DNA from: Desulfuromonas sp.
GTDB taxonomy: Bacteria > Desulfobacterota > Desulfuromonadia > Desulfuromonadales > Geothermobacteraceae
Direction of reading: 5' to 3'
Assembly: GCA_002868905.1 (NCBI GenBank)
Contig: PKUA01000033.1
Location: 1-59,217 of the forward strand
DNA length: 59,217 bases
Below, piece after piece: positions 16,416 through 29,263 of the stretch (positions are counted from its first letter, which is position 1; each line of letters starts with the position of its first letter). The notes under the pieces were generated by a model, which saw only the letters and a program-made list of their open reading frames with translations, was not told the DNA's origin and made no database searches. A program made the position numbers and the translations under genes.

Positions 16416-18965
16416 ATGGTCAGCTTAACGATTGACGGTAAAACAGTGAGTGTTGCCCGGGGGACGACCATCCTCGAAGCGGCGCGTCAACTCGGTATCA
16501 CTATCCCGACCCTCTGCTGGTTACAGAAAGTCTCTCCGACGGGTGCCTGCCGCATTTGTGCGGTCGAAGTCGAAGGGGTTGACCGTACCATGACTGCCTG
16601 CAACACGGTCGTCAAGGACGGGATCGTTGTCACCACCCAATCCGAGAGGCTGTTTACCATCCGTAAGCAGATCGTCGAACTGCTGCTGGTTAATCATCCT
16701 CTCGATTGTCCGGTTTGTGATGCCGGTGGTGAGTGCGAATTGCAGGACATTACCTACGCCTTTGGGGTTAATCGCCCCTCTTTCGCCGCCGAGAATGTGA
16801 ACCCCGACACCATTGACGGTTGGCCGTTGATTCAGCAGGTTCCGTCTCGCTGCGTCCTGTGCGAAAAATGTGTCAAGGTCTGCCACGAAACGGTCGGTGC
16901 CCAGGCTCTCCTGGTGAACGACCGCGGGGATCGCGCCTTTATCGACAAGCGTTTGGAAAATTGTGAATATTGCGGCAACTGTGTCCAGGTCTGTCCGACC
17001 GGGACCATGATCTCCAAAACATTCAAGTTCAAGGCACGCCCCTGGGAACTGCAGAAGACCGCTTCGATCTGCACCCTCTGTCCGTCACAGTGCGAGGTCG
17101 ACGTCCACACCAAGCAGAACCAGGTCTGTCGGGTGACCTCCGAAGACGGGGAGACGGTAAACAACGGCAGTCTCTGTATCGGTGGCTTTTTCGCTCACGG
17201 TTTTTTGAATTCGGAAAAGCGGTTGACCTCCCCGCTGAAAAAGCGGGTTGACGGCCAGCAGCCATTGGACTGGGACGAGGCCCTGAGTTCGGTTGTGGAG
17301 AAGGCGGCCACGGCGGGCGGAGAGGCATGTGCCGGACTGACCGGTGGGCGGCTCGGAAATGAAGAGTACTACCTGTTCCAGAAACTGTTCCGGGCCGGTT
17401 TCGGCAGCAATAATATCGACAGCGAGGCCCGGTTCGGCTACCTGCGCGGCATCGAGGTCCTGCAGTCGGCTCTCGGTCTTGGTGGTGCCAGCCATCTGCC
17501 GGACAGGATCGGTCAGGTTGATGCCGTCGTGGTCGTCGGCGCCGATCCGACCTCAGAGGCTCCGTTGGTCGACTGGCAGATTCAGCAGGCGTGTCGCGTC
17601 GGTGACGGGAAACTGATTCTCGCCAATCAGCGCAAGGTCAAACTGAACCAGTATGCCAACACCCCAATGGTCTATCGGCCCGGATCCGAAGTCGCATTGG
17701 TCAATGCCCTGACCAAACTGGTGCTTGAGCAGGACGGGGCCGACGACGATTTCCTGGGACGTTACCTGGGCAATGTTGATGAGCTCAAGTCCTTTTACGC
17801 CGCAGTCGATCTTGGCCAGGCGATCGAGGCGACCGGGGTCAGCGCCAAGACACTGCAGGATGCGGCCGGGTACCTGGTCAAGGCGGAATCCGTCGCAGTG
17901 GTGTTCGGAGGCGAGGTGTTGCGTGGGCCGATGTCAGCCGAGGCGACCCGTGCCCTGGTCAACCTGGCGCTGGTATGCGGTGCGCTCCATGGTGACATCG
18001 GTGGGCTGTTCCCGCTCGATGAAAAAGGCAACCTGGCCGGAGCGATCGATGCCGGCGTCGCGCCGGGACTGCTGCCTGGTCAGCAGGCCTATGGCCAGGC
18101 GGGTGGTCAATTCGCTTCTTCCTGGGGCGTCGACCTGCCACAGCAGGGGAAAGACGCCAACCAGATTCTCCACGGGATCGAGGCGGGTGAGATTCGCTTC
18201 CTCTACCTGGCCGGTGTCAACCCGCTGCTGGCGTTCCCGCAGGCGGCACGCTGGCGCAAGGCACTGGAGAAGGTCGAATTCCTGGTTGTCCAGGATATCC
18301 TCGCATCCGAATTGACCTCGATGGCCGATATTGTACTGACCGGCGCTGGCAACTTCGAAAAATCCGGCTCCGTGACCGGTCTCGGTGGGCGGGTCGGCTA
18401 CCTCAAGCCCGCAGTCTCACCCGTCGGGGAATCACGCCCCGATTTCGAGATCTTCGCGGGGCTTCTCGCCAAAGTGCAACGCGATAGCGCCCCGGCCAGC
18501 CTTGCCGCCGTCCAGACGGAAATGAAGGATTTGTCCGGGCTCTACGAAGATGTCTGCTTTACCGCCTCCGGAAGGCGTTTCTGCTACCGAAAGGGGTGGA
18601 AGCCGGTAGATGGCAGCCTGCGCTTTGCCCCGGCCGAAGGGGTTGCCCAACTTCCCGAGCTGGTGCTGCTCACCGGTGCATCAATGTTCCAGTTCGGGTC
18701 CACCACGACCTTTTCGCCCGGCACTGCGACAGTCGCTCCGACCGGTCAGTTCCTGGTCAACCCGGCCGACGCACTCTCCTGTGGCGTCAACGACGGTGCC
18801 CTCATCAAGGTGAGTGCCGCGGGTGAGGAGATCCAGGGGGCGATCAAGCTCAGCGACGATGTCCCGCGCGGTGTTCTGTTCGCGCCGGCCAATTTTGCCG
18901 ATCTGCCGGTGAGGCAGTTGATCCCGGAAGGGAACCTGGTCGGGGTCTCGATAGCAAAAGCTTGA
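16416..18965 (+). CDS. sfrA: NADPH-dependent Fe(III) reductase alpha subunit, NuoG-like
   Basis: An 849-aa protein built like NADH dehydrogenase subunit G. In order: a plant-type [2Fe-2S] ferredoxin domain (residues 1-78), the His/Cys cluster segment HPLDCPVCDAGGEC, two [4Fe-4S] motifs (CVLCEKCVKVC and CEYCGNCVQVC), then a molybdopterin-oxidoreductase domain with its own cluster (CTLCPSQC...C). It lies 43 bases after sfrB, and a terminator follows. Whether a molybdopterin is actually bound is not evident from the sequence. Confidence 0.85.
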   Translation: MVSLTIDGKTVSVARGTTILEAARQLGITIPTLCWLQKVSPTGACRICAVEVEGVDRTMTACNTVVKDGIVVTTQSERLFTIRKQIVELLLVNHPLDCPVCDAGGECELQDITYAFGVNRPSFAAENVNPDTIDGWPLIQQVPSRCVLCEKCVKVCHETVGAQALLVNDRGDRAFIDKRLENCEYCGNCVQVCPTGTMISKTFKFKARPWELQKTASICTLCPSQCEVDVHTKQNQVCRVTSEDGETVNNGSLCIGGFFAHGFLNSEKRLTSPLKKRVDGQQPLDWDEALSSVVEKAATAGGEACAGLTGGRLGNEEYYLFQKLFRAGFGSNNIDSEARFGYLRGIEVLQSALGLGGASHLPDRIGQVDAVVVVGADPTSEAPLVDWQIQQACRVGDGKLILANQRKVKLNQYANTPMVYRPGSEVALVNALTKLVLEQDGADDDFLGRYLGNVDELKSFYAAVDLGQAIEATGVSAKTLQDAAGYLVKAESVAVVFGGEVLRGPMSAEATRALVNLALVCGALHGDIGGLFPLDEKGNLAGAIDAGVAPGLLPGQQAYGQAGGQFASSWGVDLPQQGKDANQILHGIEAGEIRFLYLAGVNPLLAFPQAARWRKALEKVEFLVVQDILASELTSMADIVLTGAGNFEKSGSVTGLGGRVGYLKPAVSPVGESRPDFEIFAGLLAKVQRDSAPASLAAVQTEMKDLSGLYEDVCFTASGRRFCYRKGWKPVDGSLRFAPAEGVAQLPELVLLTGASMFQFGSTTTFSPGTATVAPTGQFLVNPADALSCGVNDGALIKVSAAGEEIQGAIKLSDDVPRGVLFAPANFADLPVRQLIPEGNLVGVSIAKA

Positions 18966-18992
18966 CCGGAGCGGCAGGCTTGTTAGAATCAG

Positions 18993-19023
18993 GGCGCTAT
19001 GGAGGATTCCATAGCGCCTTTTT
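18993..19023 (+). terminator. terminator of sfrBA
   Basis: GGCGCTATGGA, four-base loop (GGAT), perfect complement, TTTTT. Confidence 0.92.
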
Positions 19024-19076
19024 GCATGGTGCCGCGTCACCGGCATCTTATTTAGAACCAGTCTGAGGAGTCGATC

Positions 19077-19391
19077 ATGACCGATTCGTTTTTTCAATAC
19101 CGAGAGCATGTCGAGTTCAGCCAGGAGAAGGCGAACAAGGTTCCCTTGGGGGTGGGCGATCACTCCCGAACCACACTCTGGTGCCTGCTCCCCGGCCAGG
19201 GGATCAAGCCGCACGTTCATGCCGGGGATCATGTTTGGGTCGTGCTCGAGGGGGAGGGGGAGTTTCTGACCGAGACAGACACGGCATCGATTCGGCCCGG
19301 GACAGTTTTGACCGCCCCGGCAGGCGAGTCCCACGGGGTGACCAACAGCAGCACCGGCAACCTGGTGTTTTTGAGTATCTCGGCCGGATAG
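19077..19391 (+). CDS. small cupin-domain protein
   Basis: A 104-aa single-cupin protein. Motif 1 reads GIKPHVHAGDHVWVVLEGEG (His-x-His and Glu metal ligands) and motif 2 reads PAGESHGV with the last His. Such proteins bind a metal and serve as small enzymes or ligand sensors; the substrate is unknown. CTGAGGAG precedes the ATG. The aminotransferase gene begins 10 bases after its stop, so they share a transcript. Confidence 0.88.
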   Translation: MTDSFFQYREHVEFSQEKANKVPLGVGDHSRTTLWCLLPGQGIKPHVHAGDHVWVVLEGEGEFLTETDTASIRPGTVLTAPAGESHGVTNSSTGNLVFLSISAG

Positions 19392-19401
19392 CGAGGTTGG
19401 C

Positions 19402-20568
19402 ATGCCAGCGTTGACCATCCCGATGTCCCACCGTTCCCAGGTCGTTACCCCGTTTATGGCCATGGAAGTGATGGAAAGGGCCAAAGCGCTCGAGGCGAGC
19501 GGCCGTGATGTGATCTACCTCTGCCTCGGTGAGCCGGATTTCCCGACCCCGGAACCGATCGTTGAGGCGGTTCATGCCGCAGTATCGCGCGGGGAGACTT
19601 CCTACACCCACTCACTGGGGCGACTCGACCTGCGGGAGGAGATCGTCGCCCACTACCGGCAGCGTTATGGCGTGTCTATCTCCCCGGAACAGGTCCTGGT
19701 CTCTTCCGGGACCAGTCCGCTAATGCTGCTTTTGTTCGCTGCCTTGCTCGAAAATGGCGACGAGATTATTCTCCCGGATCCGAGTTACGCCTGTTACCCG
19801 AACTTCATCACCTTTTTCGGCGGGCGACCCCGCTACCTTGAAACCCGGCCTGAAGACGCCTTCCAGCCGACTCCCCGTGCGGTTCGCGAGGCTTTGACGG
19901 AACGGACCAGGGGGGTGTTGATCAATTCGCCTTCCAACCCCGCCGGTTCGGTCATGCCGGCCGACTGGCAACGGGAAATGGCCGAGCTTTCGGTTCCGGT
20001 CATTGCGGATGAGATCTATCACGGGTTGACTTATGAAGGTGAGGAACGCTCCATTCTGGAATTCACCCCGGATGCGTTCGTGCTCGGCGGTTTCTCCAAG
20101 ACCTACGCCATGACCGGCTGGAGGCTCGGCTATCTCATCTCCCCCAGCCAGGTTGCCCGCACCTTGCAAAGCCTGCATCAGAATTTCCTGATCAGTGCGA
20201 ATAATTTTGTGCAGGTCGCCGGAATCGCCGCCTTGCGCGAGTGCGGAACGCACGTGGCCCGGATGCGGCAGGAGTACGACCGGCGCCGTCGCCATCTGTT
20301 GAGCAGGTTGCCGGAGTTGGGGCTCAAGGTGGTGCGGGCACCGGTCGCAGCCTTTTATGTTCTGGCGGATGCGCGCCACATAACCGACAATTCACAGGCT
20401 CTGGCCCTGCAGTTGCTCGAAGAAACGGGCGTGGCCTTGACCCCCGGCTCTGATTTCGGGCCGGCTGGCGAGGGATTTCTCCGTTTCTCTTACGCCAACT
20501 CTATTGACAACCTTGATAGAGCCGTAGAAAAATTAAAGGGTTATTTTGTCGATCAAGGATGGCTATAG
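19402..20568 (+). CDS. PLP-dependent aminotransferase, class I
   Basis: A 388-aa fold-type I aminotransferase of the aspartate aminotransferase superfamily. The SPSNPAG motif, the Asp/Tyr pair in VIADEIYHGL, and the PLP lysine in GGFSKTYAMTGWRLG are present, as is the C-terminal FLRFSYA arginine. The substrate cannot be assigned. It follows the cupin gene closely. Confidence 0.92.
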   Translation: MPALTIPMSHRSQVVTPFMAMEVMERAKALEASGRDVIYLCLGEPDFPTPEPIVEAVHAAVSRGETSYTHSLGRLDLREEIVAHYRQRYGVSISPEQVLVSSGTSPLMLLLFAALLENGDEIILPDPSYACYPNFITFFGGRPRYLETRPEDAFQPTPRAVREALTERTRGVLINSPSNPAGSVMPADWQREMAELSVPVIADEIYHGLTYEGEERSILEFTPDAFVLGGFSKTYAMTGWRLGYLISPSQVARTLQSLHQNFLISANNFVQVAGIAALRECGTHVARMRQEYDRRRRHLLSRLPELGLKVVRAPVAAFYVLADARHITDNSQALALQLLEETGVALTPGSDFGPAGEGFLRFSYANSIDNLDRAVEKLKGYFVDQGWL

Positions 20569-20634
20569 TAAGAGATTGTTTGCATCGACTTTATGGCTGG
20601 ATGCTGCGATAGGAATGTATGTGAGAGAGGGATT

Positions 20635-21339
20635 ATGAGTGACGATCCGAAGGTATTGCTGGTCGATGACTCCCGGGTGTTCATCGCTATCGAAAAACAG
20701 TTTCTGTCCAAGATGCCGGTCACGGTCCGAGAAGCGTGCAGTGCCGATGCTGCCTTGGAAATGTGCCGGGCGGAAAAGCCAGACTTGATCTATCTGGCGG
20801 TGGACCTGCAGGGGATGAACGGGTTCGATTGCTGCCGTCAACTTAAGCAGGATAGCCAGTTCAAGGATATCCCGGTGGTGCTCCTGTACGATAAAAATGG
20901 CCCGGAGGTCGAAAAACTCTGCCGGGAGGCGGGTTGTGACGGGACCCTGGAAAAACCGATCGATCGCTACCAGTTTCTCGAAGCCGGTCGGCGTTTTCTC
21001 GATGGAATTCGCGAACCACGCAAGTCGTGCCTTGTTCGTTGCAAGTTCGGTTACAAGGGGGAGACTCATTCCGCCAATGGCCTCGATATCAGTAGCGGTG
21101 GACTTTTTATCGACAGCCTGTTGCCTGTCATGCCTGGGGAACTGGTCGACCTGGAGTTCAATTTGCCGATGGCCGGCGGCCTGATCATTACCTGTGTCGC
21201 GGAGGTGACCTGGCTCAATACGCGCAAGGACCAGCGCAAGCCGAACTACCCCATCGGTTTCGGCGTCAGCTTCAGTCGCATGGCGGAAGACAAGGTCGAA
21301 CTGGTCCGGAAATTTCTCATGCAGACGAAGCGTCGCTGA
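20635..21339 (+). CDS. response-regulator receiver fused to a PilZ domain
   Basis: A 234-aa protein. The N-terminal receiver domain begins KVLLVDDSR and has its phospho-acceptor candidate in IYLAVDLQGMNG (around residue 54). The C-terminal half is a PilZ domain: RKSCLVRCKF, then DISSGGLFI, the expected c-di-GMP-binding RxxxR/DxSxxG pattern in a slightly altered form. It probably joins phosphorelay and c-di-GMP inputs, perhaps for surface attachment or pili. Start chosen at ATG 20635 after GAGAGAGG rather than the upstream frame start at 20593. It stands alone. Confidence 0.85.
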   Translation: MSDDPKVLLVDDSRVFIAIEKQFLSKMPVTVREACSADAALEMCRAEKPDLIYLAVDLQGMNGFDCCRQLKQDSQFKDIPVVLLYDKNGPEVEKLCREAGCDGTLEKPIDRYQFLEAGRRFLDGIREPRKSCLVRCKFGYKGETHSANGLDISSGGLFIDSLLPVMPGELVDLEFNLPMAGGLIITCVAEVTWLNTRKDQRKPNYPIGFGVSFSRMAEDKVELVRKFLMQTKRR

Positions 21340-21423
21340 AACGGGTTCATCCGGGCTGAAAGGGAGGTCGGTCCTGCGTTGAACCCACTTTCCGAAGTCG
21401 CGTGAGAACCTCGGAAAAAGGCC

Positions 21424-21452
21424 TTTACAGAGTCCCCCCCTTATTGTATTCT
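21424..21452 (+). promoter_or_regulatory. promoter of tRNA-Ser
   Basis: TTTACA, 17 bases, TATTCT, ending 12 bases before the mature tRNA 5' end, as usual for stable RNA genes. Confidence 0.75.
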
Positions 21453-21464
21453 ACGCCCCCTTGC

Positions 21465-21554
<90 letters not shown>

Positions 21555-21642
21555 TTTATTCTCCTGTTCCTTTTCCAGGAGAGGAACTGATCGCGGAGTT
21601 GCAATGCCGGCTCCGCATTTGCTGTTGTTCTTTGGCGAGCCC

Positions 21643-21774
21643 ATTGCCGTCAGGAGTGACAGCCGGGTCCCGCGCAACGGCCGGCTGCAAACCCCGTCAG
21701 GCCCGGAAGGGAGCAGCGGTAGCGGCTTTCGTCGTGTGCCGCGGGGGTGCCTGGCTGTCACTCGTGGCGGCAAT
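21643..21774 (+). ncRNA. ffs: signal recognition particle RNA, small bacterial type
   Basis: The apical domain GTCAGGCCCGGAAGGGAGCA with the GGAA tetraloop and the Ffh-binding internal loop is unmistakable. The long basal helix is visible: GAGTGACAGCC (from 21654) pairs with GGCTGTCACTC (to 21763), and ATTGCCG/CGGCAAT extend it outward to 21643 and 21774, probably including unprocessed ends. Mature ends are therefore uncertain by about 10 bases. It is between tRNA-Ser and dnaX, the usual arrangement in related genomes. Confidence 0.93.
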
Positions 21775-21818
21775 GCCGCCGGAACCCTGCCCGACGATTG
21801 AGGAGCAACCAGCGACTC

Positions 21819-23516
21819 ATGTCCTATCTGGTCTTGGCCCGCAAGTGGCGTCCGCAGACTTTCTCCGATCTGGTTGGCCAGGAGCATGTCAGCCAGACCC
21901 TCGGCAACGCCATTCAATCTGATCGCGTGCACCATGCGTTCCTGTTCACCGGAGCGCGTGGCGTCGGTAAAACATCGGCCGCGAGAATCCTTGCCAAAGC
22001 ACTCAACTGCGAAGAGGGGATGACGACCGAACCGTGCGGTCAGTGCCGCTCCTGTGTTGAAATCGCCGGAGGGAACGGGGTTGATGTCCAGGAGATCGAT
22101 GGTGCCTCCAATACCGGGGTTGACGCTGTGCGGGAGTTGCGTGACAATATTCGTTATCTCCCGTCTGTTTCCCGCTTCAAAATCTTCATTATCGACGAAG
22201 TTCACATGCTGTCGGTGAACGCCTTCAACGCGTTACTCAAGACTCTGGAGGAGCCGCCGGAGCATGCCAAGTTTGTCTTTGCCACGACCGAACCGCACAA
22301 AATCCCGCTGACGATTCTCTCCCGCTGTCAGCGCTTCGACTTCCGCAAGATTGCTCTTCCCCTGGTGACCCGTCGTCTGCGCGAGATCGTGGATGCCGAA
22401 CAGGTCAGCATCAGCGACAGGGGTCTCGCCCTGGTCGCACGCAAAGGGGAAGGGAGTATGCGGGATTCTCTCTCGACTCTCGACCAGGTTTTGGCTTTCT
22501 GCGGTGACAAGGTCGGTGATGATGACCTGTTGTCACTGCTCGGAGTCATCGATCGACGGCTTATCCTGGCAACTTTAGGCGCACTGCGGGAGCGTGACAG
22601 CCGTCAGCTGCTCGATATCGTGCGGCGAGTCGATGAACAGGGGTATTCCCTGCGGCAATACTGCCAGGAGTTGGTTGAGCTGTTTCGTTCGTTGATTATC
22701 TGCCAGGTGGTCGAGGACCCGGCCGAACAACTCGAATTCGGGGTCGAGGAGATTGACGAGATGAAGGATCTGTCGAGTCGATTTGCCTCGGAAGAATTGC
22801 ATCGGTTGATCACGGTGTTGCTCAAAGCTGAAACCGAAGTCGCTGTCAGCACCCAGCCGCGCCTGGTGGTGGAGATGACCCTGGTTCGACTCGCCCAGTT
22901 TCCGGCGGCCCGCCCGATTGGCGAAATGCTGCAGTCGTTGGAGCGGCTCGAAAAACGGATCGGGTCAGGGGGCGGCGCACCCCCCTCCTCCGGCGACGCT
23001 GAGCCGAGAGGGTTCACCCCGCCTCCGCCGACCGCTCCAACGCCGGTCGATCCCCCCGACGAGGGCAAAAAAAAAACCGCTGAACCGGCCCCTTTAGCCT
23101 CAGGATCATTGAACTGGCCTGCCCTGGTTCAGTATGTCAGAAGTGAAGGGCGTCCGCGCATCGCTTCCTTCCTGGAGCAGGCGAATCTGCTTGAGGCGCC
23201 CTTGCCGAAGCTGGTGCTCGGTCTGCCCAAGGGGTCGTTCGTTTTCTCACAGTTGGAAGATGCCGAGACCCGGGAAATTTTTGAGCTGTTGGCGGCCAGG
23301 TTCTGCGGCAGGGAAACAATCAAGCTGGAGTTGCGGGAGGTGGACGGGAAACAGCCTCTGCCCCCGTCACTGATCGAGAAGAAAGACAAAGAAGAGAGCG
23401 ACCGGAAGCGTCGCTTGCGTGAGGACGCCTTGAACCATCCGACCGTGAAGACGGCGCAGGATCTTTTCGGCGGGAAGGTGGTTGAGGTTAAGGCGATCGA
23501 CAAGGGATTCGTTTGA
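21819..23516 (+). CDS. dnaX: DNA polymerase III subunits tau (and probably gamma)
   Basis: The clamp-loader ATPase, 565 aa. Walker A GARGVGKT (45-52), zinc cysteines C64, C73, C76 and C79, and IIDEVHML are intact, followed by the sliding-clamp-loader collar (to about 370), a Pro-rich linker and a short tau-specific tail. The longer open frame starts inside the SRP RNA; ATG 21819 fits the family start [12 protein letters not shown] and has GAGGAG upstream. The linker contains a run of ten A that can produce the shorter gamma form (see the slippage entry). ybaB and recR follow. Confidence 0.96.
   Translation: MSYLVLARKWRPQTFSDLVGQEHVSQTLGNAIQSDRVHHAFLFTGARGVGKTSAARILAKALNCEEGMTTEPCGQCRSCVEIAGGNGVDVQEIDGASNTGVDAVRELRDNIRYLPSVSRFKIFIIDEVHMLSVNAFNALLKTLEEPPEHAKFVFATTEPHKIPLTILSRCQRFDFRKIALPLVTRRLREIVDAEQVSISDRGLALVARKGEGSMRDSLSTLDQVLAFCGDKVGDDDLLSLLGVIDRRLILATLGALRERDSRQLLDIVRRVDEQGYSLRQYCQELVELFRSLIICQVVEDPAEQLEFGVEEIDEMKDLSSRFASEELHRLITVLLKAETEVAVSTQPRLVVEMTLVRLAQFPAARPIGEMLQSLERLEKRIGSGGGAPPSSGDAEPRGFTPPPPTAPTPVDPPDEGKKKTAEPAPLASGSLNWPALVQYVRSEGRPRIASFLEQANLLEAPLPKLVLGLPKGSFVFSQLEDAETREIFELLAARFCGRETIKLELREVDGKQPLPPSLIEKKDKEESDRKRRLREDALNHPTVKTAQDLFGGKVVEVKAIDKGFV
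23067..23083 (+). promoter_or_regulatory. predicted dnaX slippage site producing gamma
   Basis: Ten consecutive A (23067-23076) encode codons 417-419 (AAA AAA AAA) and the first base of codon 420. A one-base backward slip gives AAC CGC TGA, so a 421-aa gamma-like protein ending ...KKKNR would result. A slip in the other direction also meets a stop (TAG at 23095). Gamma forms by frameshifting or polymerase slippage at A-runs are known in E. coli and Thermus. Confidence 0.6.
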
Positions 23517-23586
23517 CGATGGAGGCCGGGCATTGTCCTCCGGTCCATCGTTCATTGTAGACAATAGCACGAGAAGGAGTGAAACA

Positions 23587-23901
23587 ATGGCAAAAGGGCT
23601 GGGAAATATCATGAAGCAGGCACAGCAGATGCAGCAGAAAATGGCGCGCCTGCAGGAAGAGTTGGCGGAGAAAACCGTCGAGGCAAGCAGTGGCGGAGGG
23701 ATCGTCACGGCGGTTGTGAATGGAAAGCAGCAGATTGTCGAGCTGAAGATTGATCAGAGCGCTGTTGATCCGGACGATGTCGAAATGTTGCAGGATCTGG
23801 TTGTCGCGGCGGTGAATGAGGCGCTGAAGGAGAGCCAGGAGATGGCTCAGGCCGAGATGGGGAAAATTACCGGAGGGATGAACATCCCGGGTCTGTTCTG
23901 A
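23587..23901 (+). CDS. ybaB: nucleoid-associated protein YbaB/EbfC
   Basis: A 104-aa dimeric DNA-binding protein of the YbaB/EbfC family, recognised from [11 protein letters not shown] near the start, the GGG...GxxxIVELKID strand and the C-terminal GGMNIPG(L/M)F. It lies in the classical dnaX-ybaB-recR order. GAGAAGGAG precedes the ATG at 23587; upstream in-frame codons are outside the gene. Confidence 0.95.
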   Translation: MAKGLGNIMKQAQQMQQKMARLQEELAEKTVEASSGGGIVTAVVNGKQQIVELKIDQSAVDPDDVEMLQDLVVAAVNEALKESQEMAQAEMGKITGGMNIPGLF

Positions 23902-23919
23902 GGTCGGATGCCGGTGATC

Positions 23920-23958
23920 AAAACGGGCCGCTTCAGGCTGAAAACGGCCTGTTTTCCC
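23920..23958 (+). terminator. terminator after ybaB
   Basis: AAAACGGGCCG pairs with CGGCCTGTTTT (one G-U pair) around a 14-base loop. The 3' arm itself provides the T run. Confidence 0.7.
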
Positions 23959-23969
23959 TTAAAAAACAA

Positions 23970-24033
23970 CTGTTTCGTTAGTCGAAACAGGATTGATCTG
24001 TGAATCTAAAACCTTGATTCACAGGGTGAATCA
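23970..24033 (+). promoter_or_regulatory. structured leader between ybaB and recR
   Basis: Three hairpins can be drawn. CTGTTTCG/CGAAACAG (23970-23990) stands alone. Then GTGAATC (24000-24006), GATTCAC (24016-24022) and GTGAATC (24026-24032) share one complementary middle strand, so two hairpins exclude each other; the second (TGATTCAC-AGG-GTGAATCA) is the stronger. The rest of 24034-24157 is AT-rich with no gene. Confidence 0.5.
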
Positions 24034-24157
24034 TGGTATTACAAGTGCAATGGTATGGCCATCTTACCTGGTAATTTTTACGATAACTGTAAGAAGTTTT
24101 TGGCCAGTCTAAAAAAATAAAACAGCATTTTAAAGGTTTGGATTTTTCCAAAATCTC

Positions 24158-24757
24158 ATGCTAGACTCCATCCCGTCTTTTACGCGATTAGTGGCGGAAT
24201 TGGCCAAGTTCCCCGGCGTTGGCAGGAAGACTGCGGCACGTCTTGCCTATTTTGTCTTGCGTCAACCGGAAGCCGATGCCGATGCATTGGCGGAGGCCAT
24301 CCGCGAAGTGAAGAAGAACATACGGTTCTGCTCGGTCTGTTTCCATCTGACCGAAGACGATCCGTGTCCACTCTGTACGGACCCTGGTCGCGATGAACGG
24401 GTAATTTGCGTTGTCGAGCAGCCGCAGGATCTGCTTGCGATCGAAAGGACTCACTCCTTTCGAGGGCGTTATCATGTCCTGCACGGAGCACTTTCTCCTC
24501 TGGACGGCATTGGCCCCGAGCAGATTCGGGTCGCGGAACTTCTCGCGCGGTTGAAGTCAGGGCAGGTGGAGGAGTTGCTGGTCGCGACCAATTTCTCGGT
24601 CGAGGGTGATGCGACGGCGCTCTATCTGGCCGGCCTGGTTAAACCGCTCGGCGTCAGAATTACCCGTCTGGCGCACGGTATCCCGACCGGAAGCGACCTT
24701 GAATTCGTAGACGACGCCACCGTTTTCCGGGCCGTCGAGGGGCGGCGCGAGTTGTAG
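24158..24757 (+). CDS. recR: recombination mediator RecR
   Basis: Works with RecF/RecO to load RecA on gapped DNA. The helix-hairpin-helix at the start (LAKFPGVGRKTAARL), the four-cysteine zinc motif CSVC...CPLC (around 57-71), and the Toprim domain (VVEQPQDLLAIERT) are present; length 199 aa is exact. The start lacks a recognisable ribosome binding site and lies in a small hairpin (TTTGGA-TTTT-TCCAAA), so translation may be weak or regulated. Confidence 0.95.
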   Translation: MLDSIPSFTRLVAELAKFPGVGRKTAARLAYFVLRQPEADADALAEAIREVKKNIRFCSVCFHLTEDDPCPLCTDPGRDERVICVVEQPQDLLAIERTHSFRGRYHVLHGALSPLDGIGPEQIRVAELLARLKSGQVEELLVATNFSVEGDATALYLAGLVKPLGVRITRLAHGIPTGSDLEFVDDATVFRAVEGRREL

Positions 24758-24941
24758 GTTGTCCGTCGTGGAATGGATCCCTGGTTTTTCTTGCGGTGCG
24801 ACGTATACTTTACGATTATGCTTGCTCCCTTGTCGGCCGGCGCTTCGGTTGCGGGACAACTCAAAGATAAGGTTTTGGAAGAAGTTTGAGATAACAAACA
24901 CCAAGACATGCTGTTGAAGCATGCCAAAAGGAGGAAAGTCA

Positions 24942-28529
<3,588 letters not shown>

Positions 28530-28554
28530 TCAGGGTTCAGCAACGTGATAAAAT

Positions 28555-28592
28555 CGCAAAAGCTCCCGGAGATGACTCCGGGAGCTTTTGCG
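28555..28592 (+). terminator. terminator after nifJ
   Basis: A perfect 16-bp stem (CGCAAAAGCTCCCGGA and complement) with a six-base loop. The A- and T-runs lie inside the stem, so it can work in either direction. Confidence 0.88.
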
Positions 28593-28751
28593 TCACTGAA
28601 ATCCCCTTGATGTTTTAGCAGGGACGATGCTATAACTCTGCGAGTATGCAATGGAGGTCCGGTCCGGTTAGTCGGTCGGGACCTCGTGCCATTTTCAGCC
28701 GGAAGGGTGACCCGCCTCCGGTGGTTTTAACCTCGAATAAGGAGTCAGCAC

Positions 28752-29249
28752 ATGTTGGGGCCACAATCAGCCTTCGTAATGTACGAGGAAGAACTCAATC
28801 AGATCAATGAAGTTCTCAACAAACTGCTGCGCGACTCTAACTCGAAGGTGATTTTCCTGGTCGACAAGAACGGCCAGTTGATCTCGGCTGTCGGCGAGAC
28901 GGAGAATCTCGACACAACCAGCCTGGCATCGTTGACGGCGGGGAATATCGCCGCAACCGGCGGGCTGGCCAAATTGATCGGGGAGAAAGAGTTCTCGATT
29001 CTTTTCCACGAAGGAGAGAAGGATAACATCCATATCTCCATTGTGGCGCAGCGGGTGATTCTGGTGGTGATCTTCGACCAGCGTTCCTCTCTCGGTTTGG
29101 TGCGGTTGCGGGTGAAAAAGGCCAGTGATGAACTGGGAAGGATCTTTGAAGATCTTACCCAGAAGACCGAAGAGCAGGAACGGAGCGGTCAATCGCAAAG
29201 CCCGTTCGCCGAAATCACCGACGATGATATCGACAACCTCTTCAAGTGA
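28752..29249 (+). CDS. mglB: MglB-like Roadblock/LC7 protein
   Basis: A 165-aa Roadblock/LC7 domain protein (core residues about 10-130, with VIFLVDKNGQLISAVGE and IHISIVAQRVILVVIFD). In Myxococcus the homologue MglB is the GTPase-activating partner of MglA and sets cell polarity. The gene is directly followed by the GTPase gene. AAGGAG precedes ATG 28752; an internal ATG at 28779 would remove nine residues. The C-terminal tail is acidic. Confidence 0.9.
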   Translation: MLGPQSAFVMYEEELNQINEVLNKLLRDSNSKVIFLVDKNGQLISAVGETENLDTTSLASLTAGNIAATGGLAKLIGEKEFSILFHEGEKDNIHISIVAQRVILVVIFDQRSSLGLVRLRVKKASDELGRIFEDLTQKTEEQERSGQSQSPFAEITDDDIDNLFK

Positions 29250-29263
29250 GGCACTAGGGAAGC

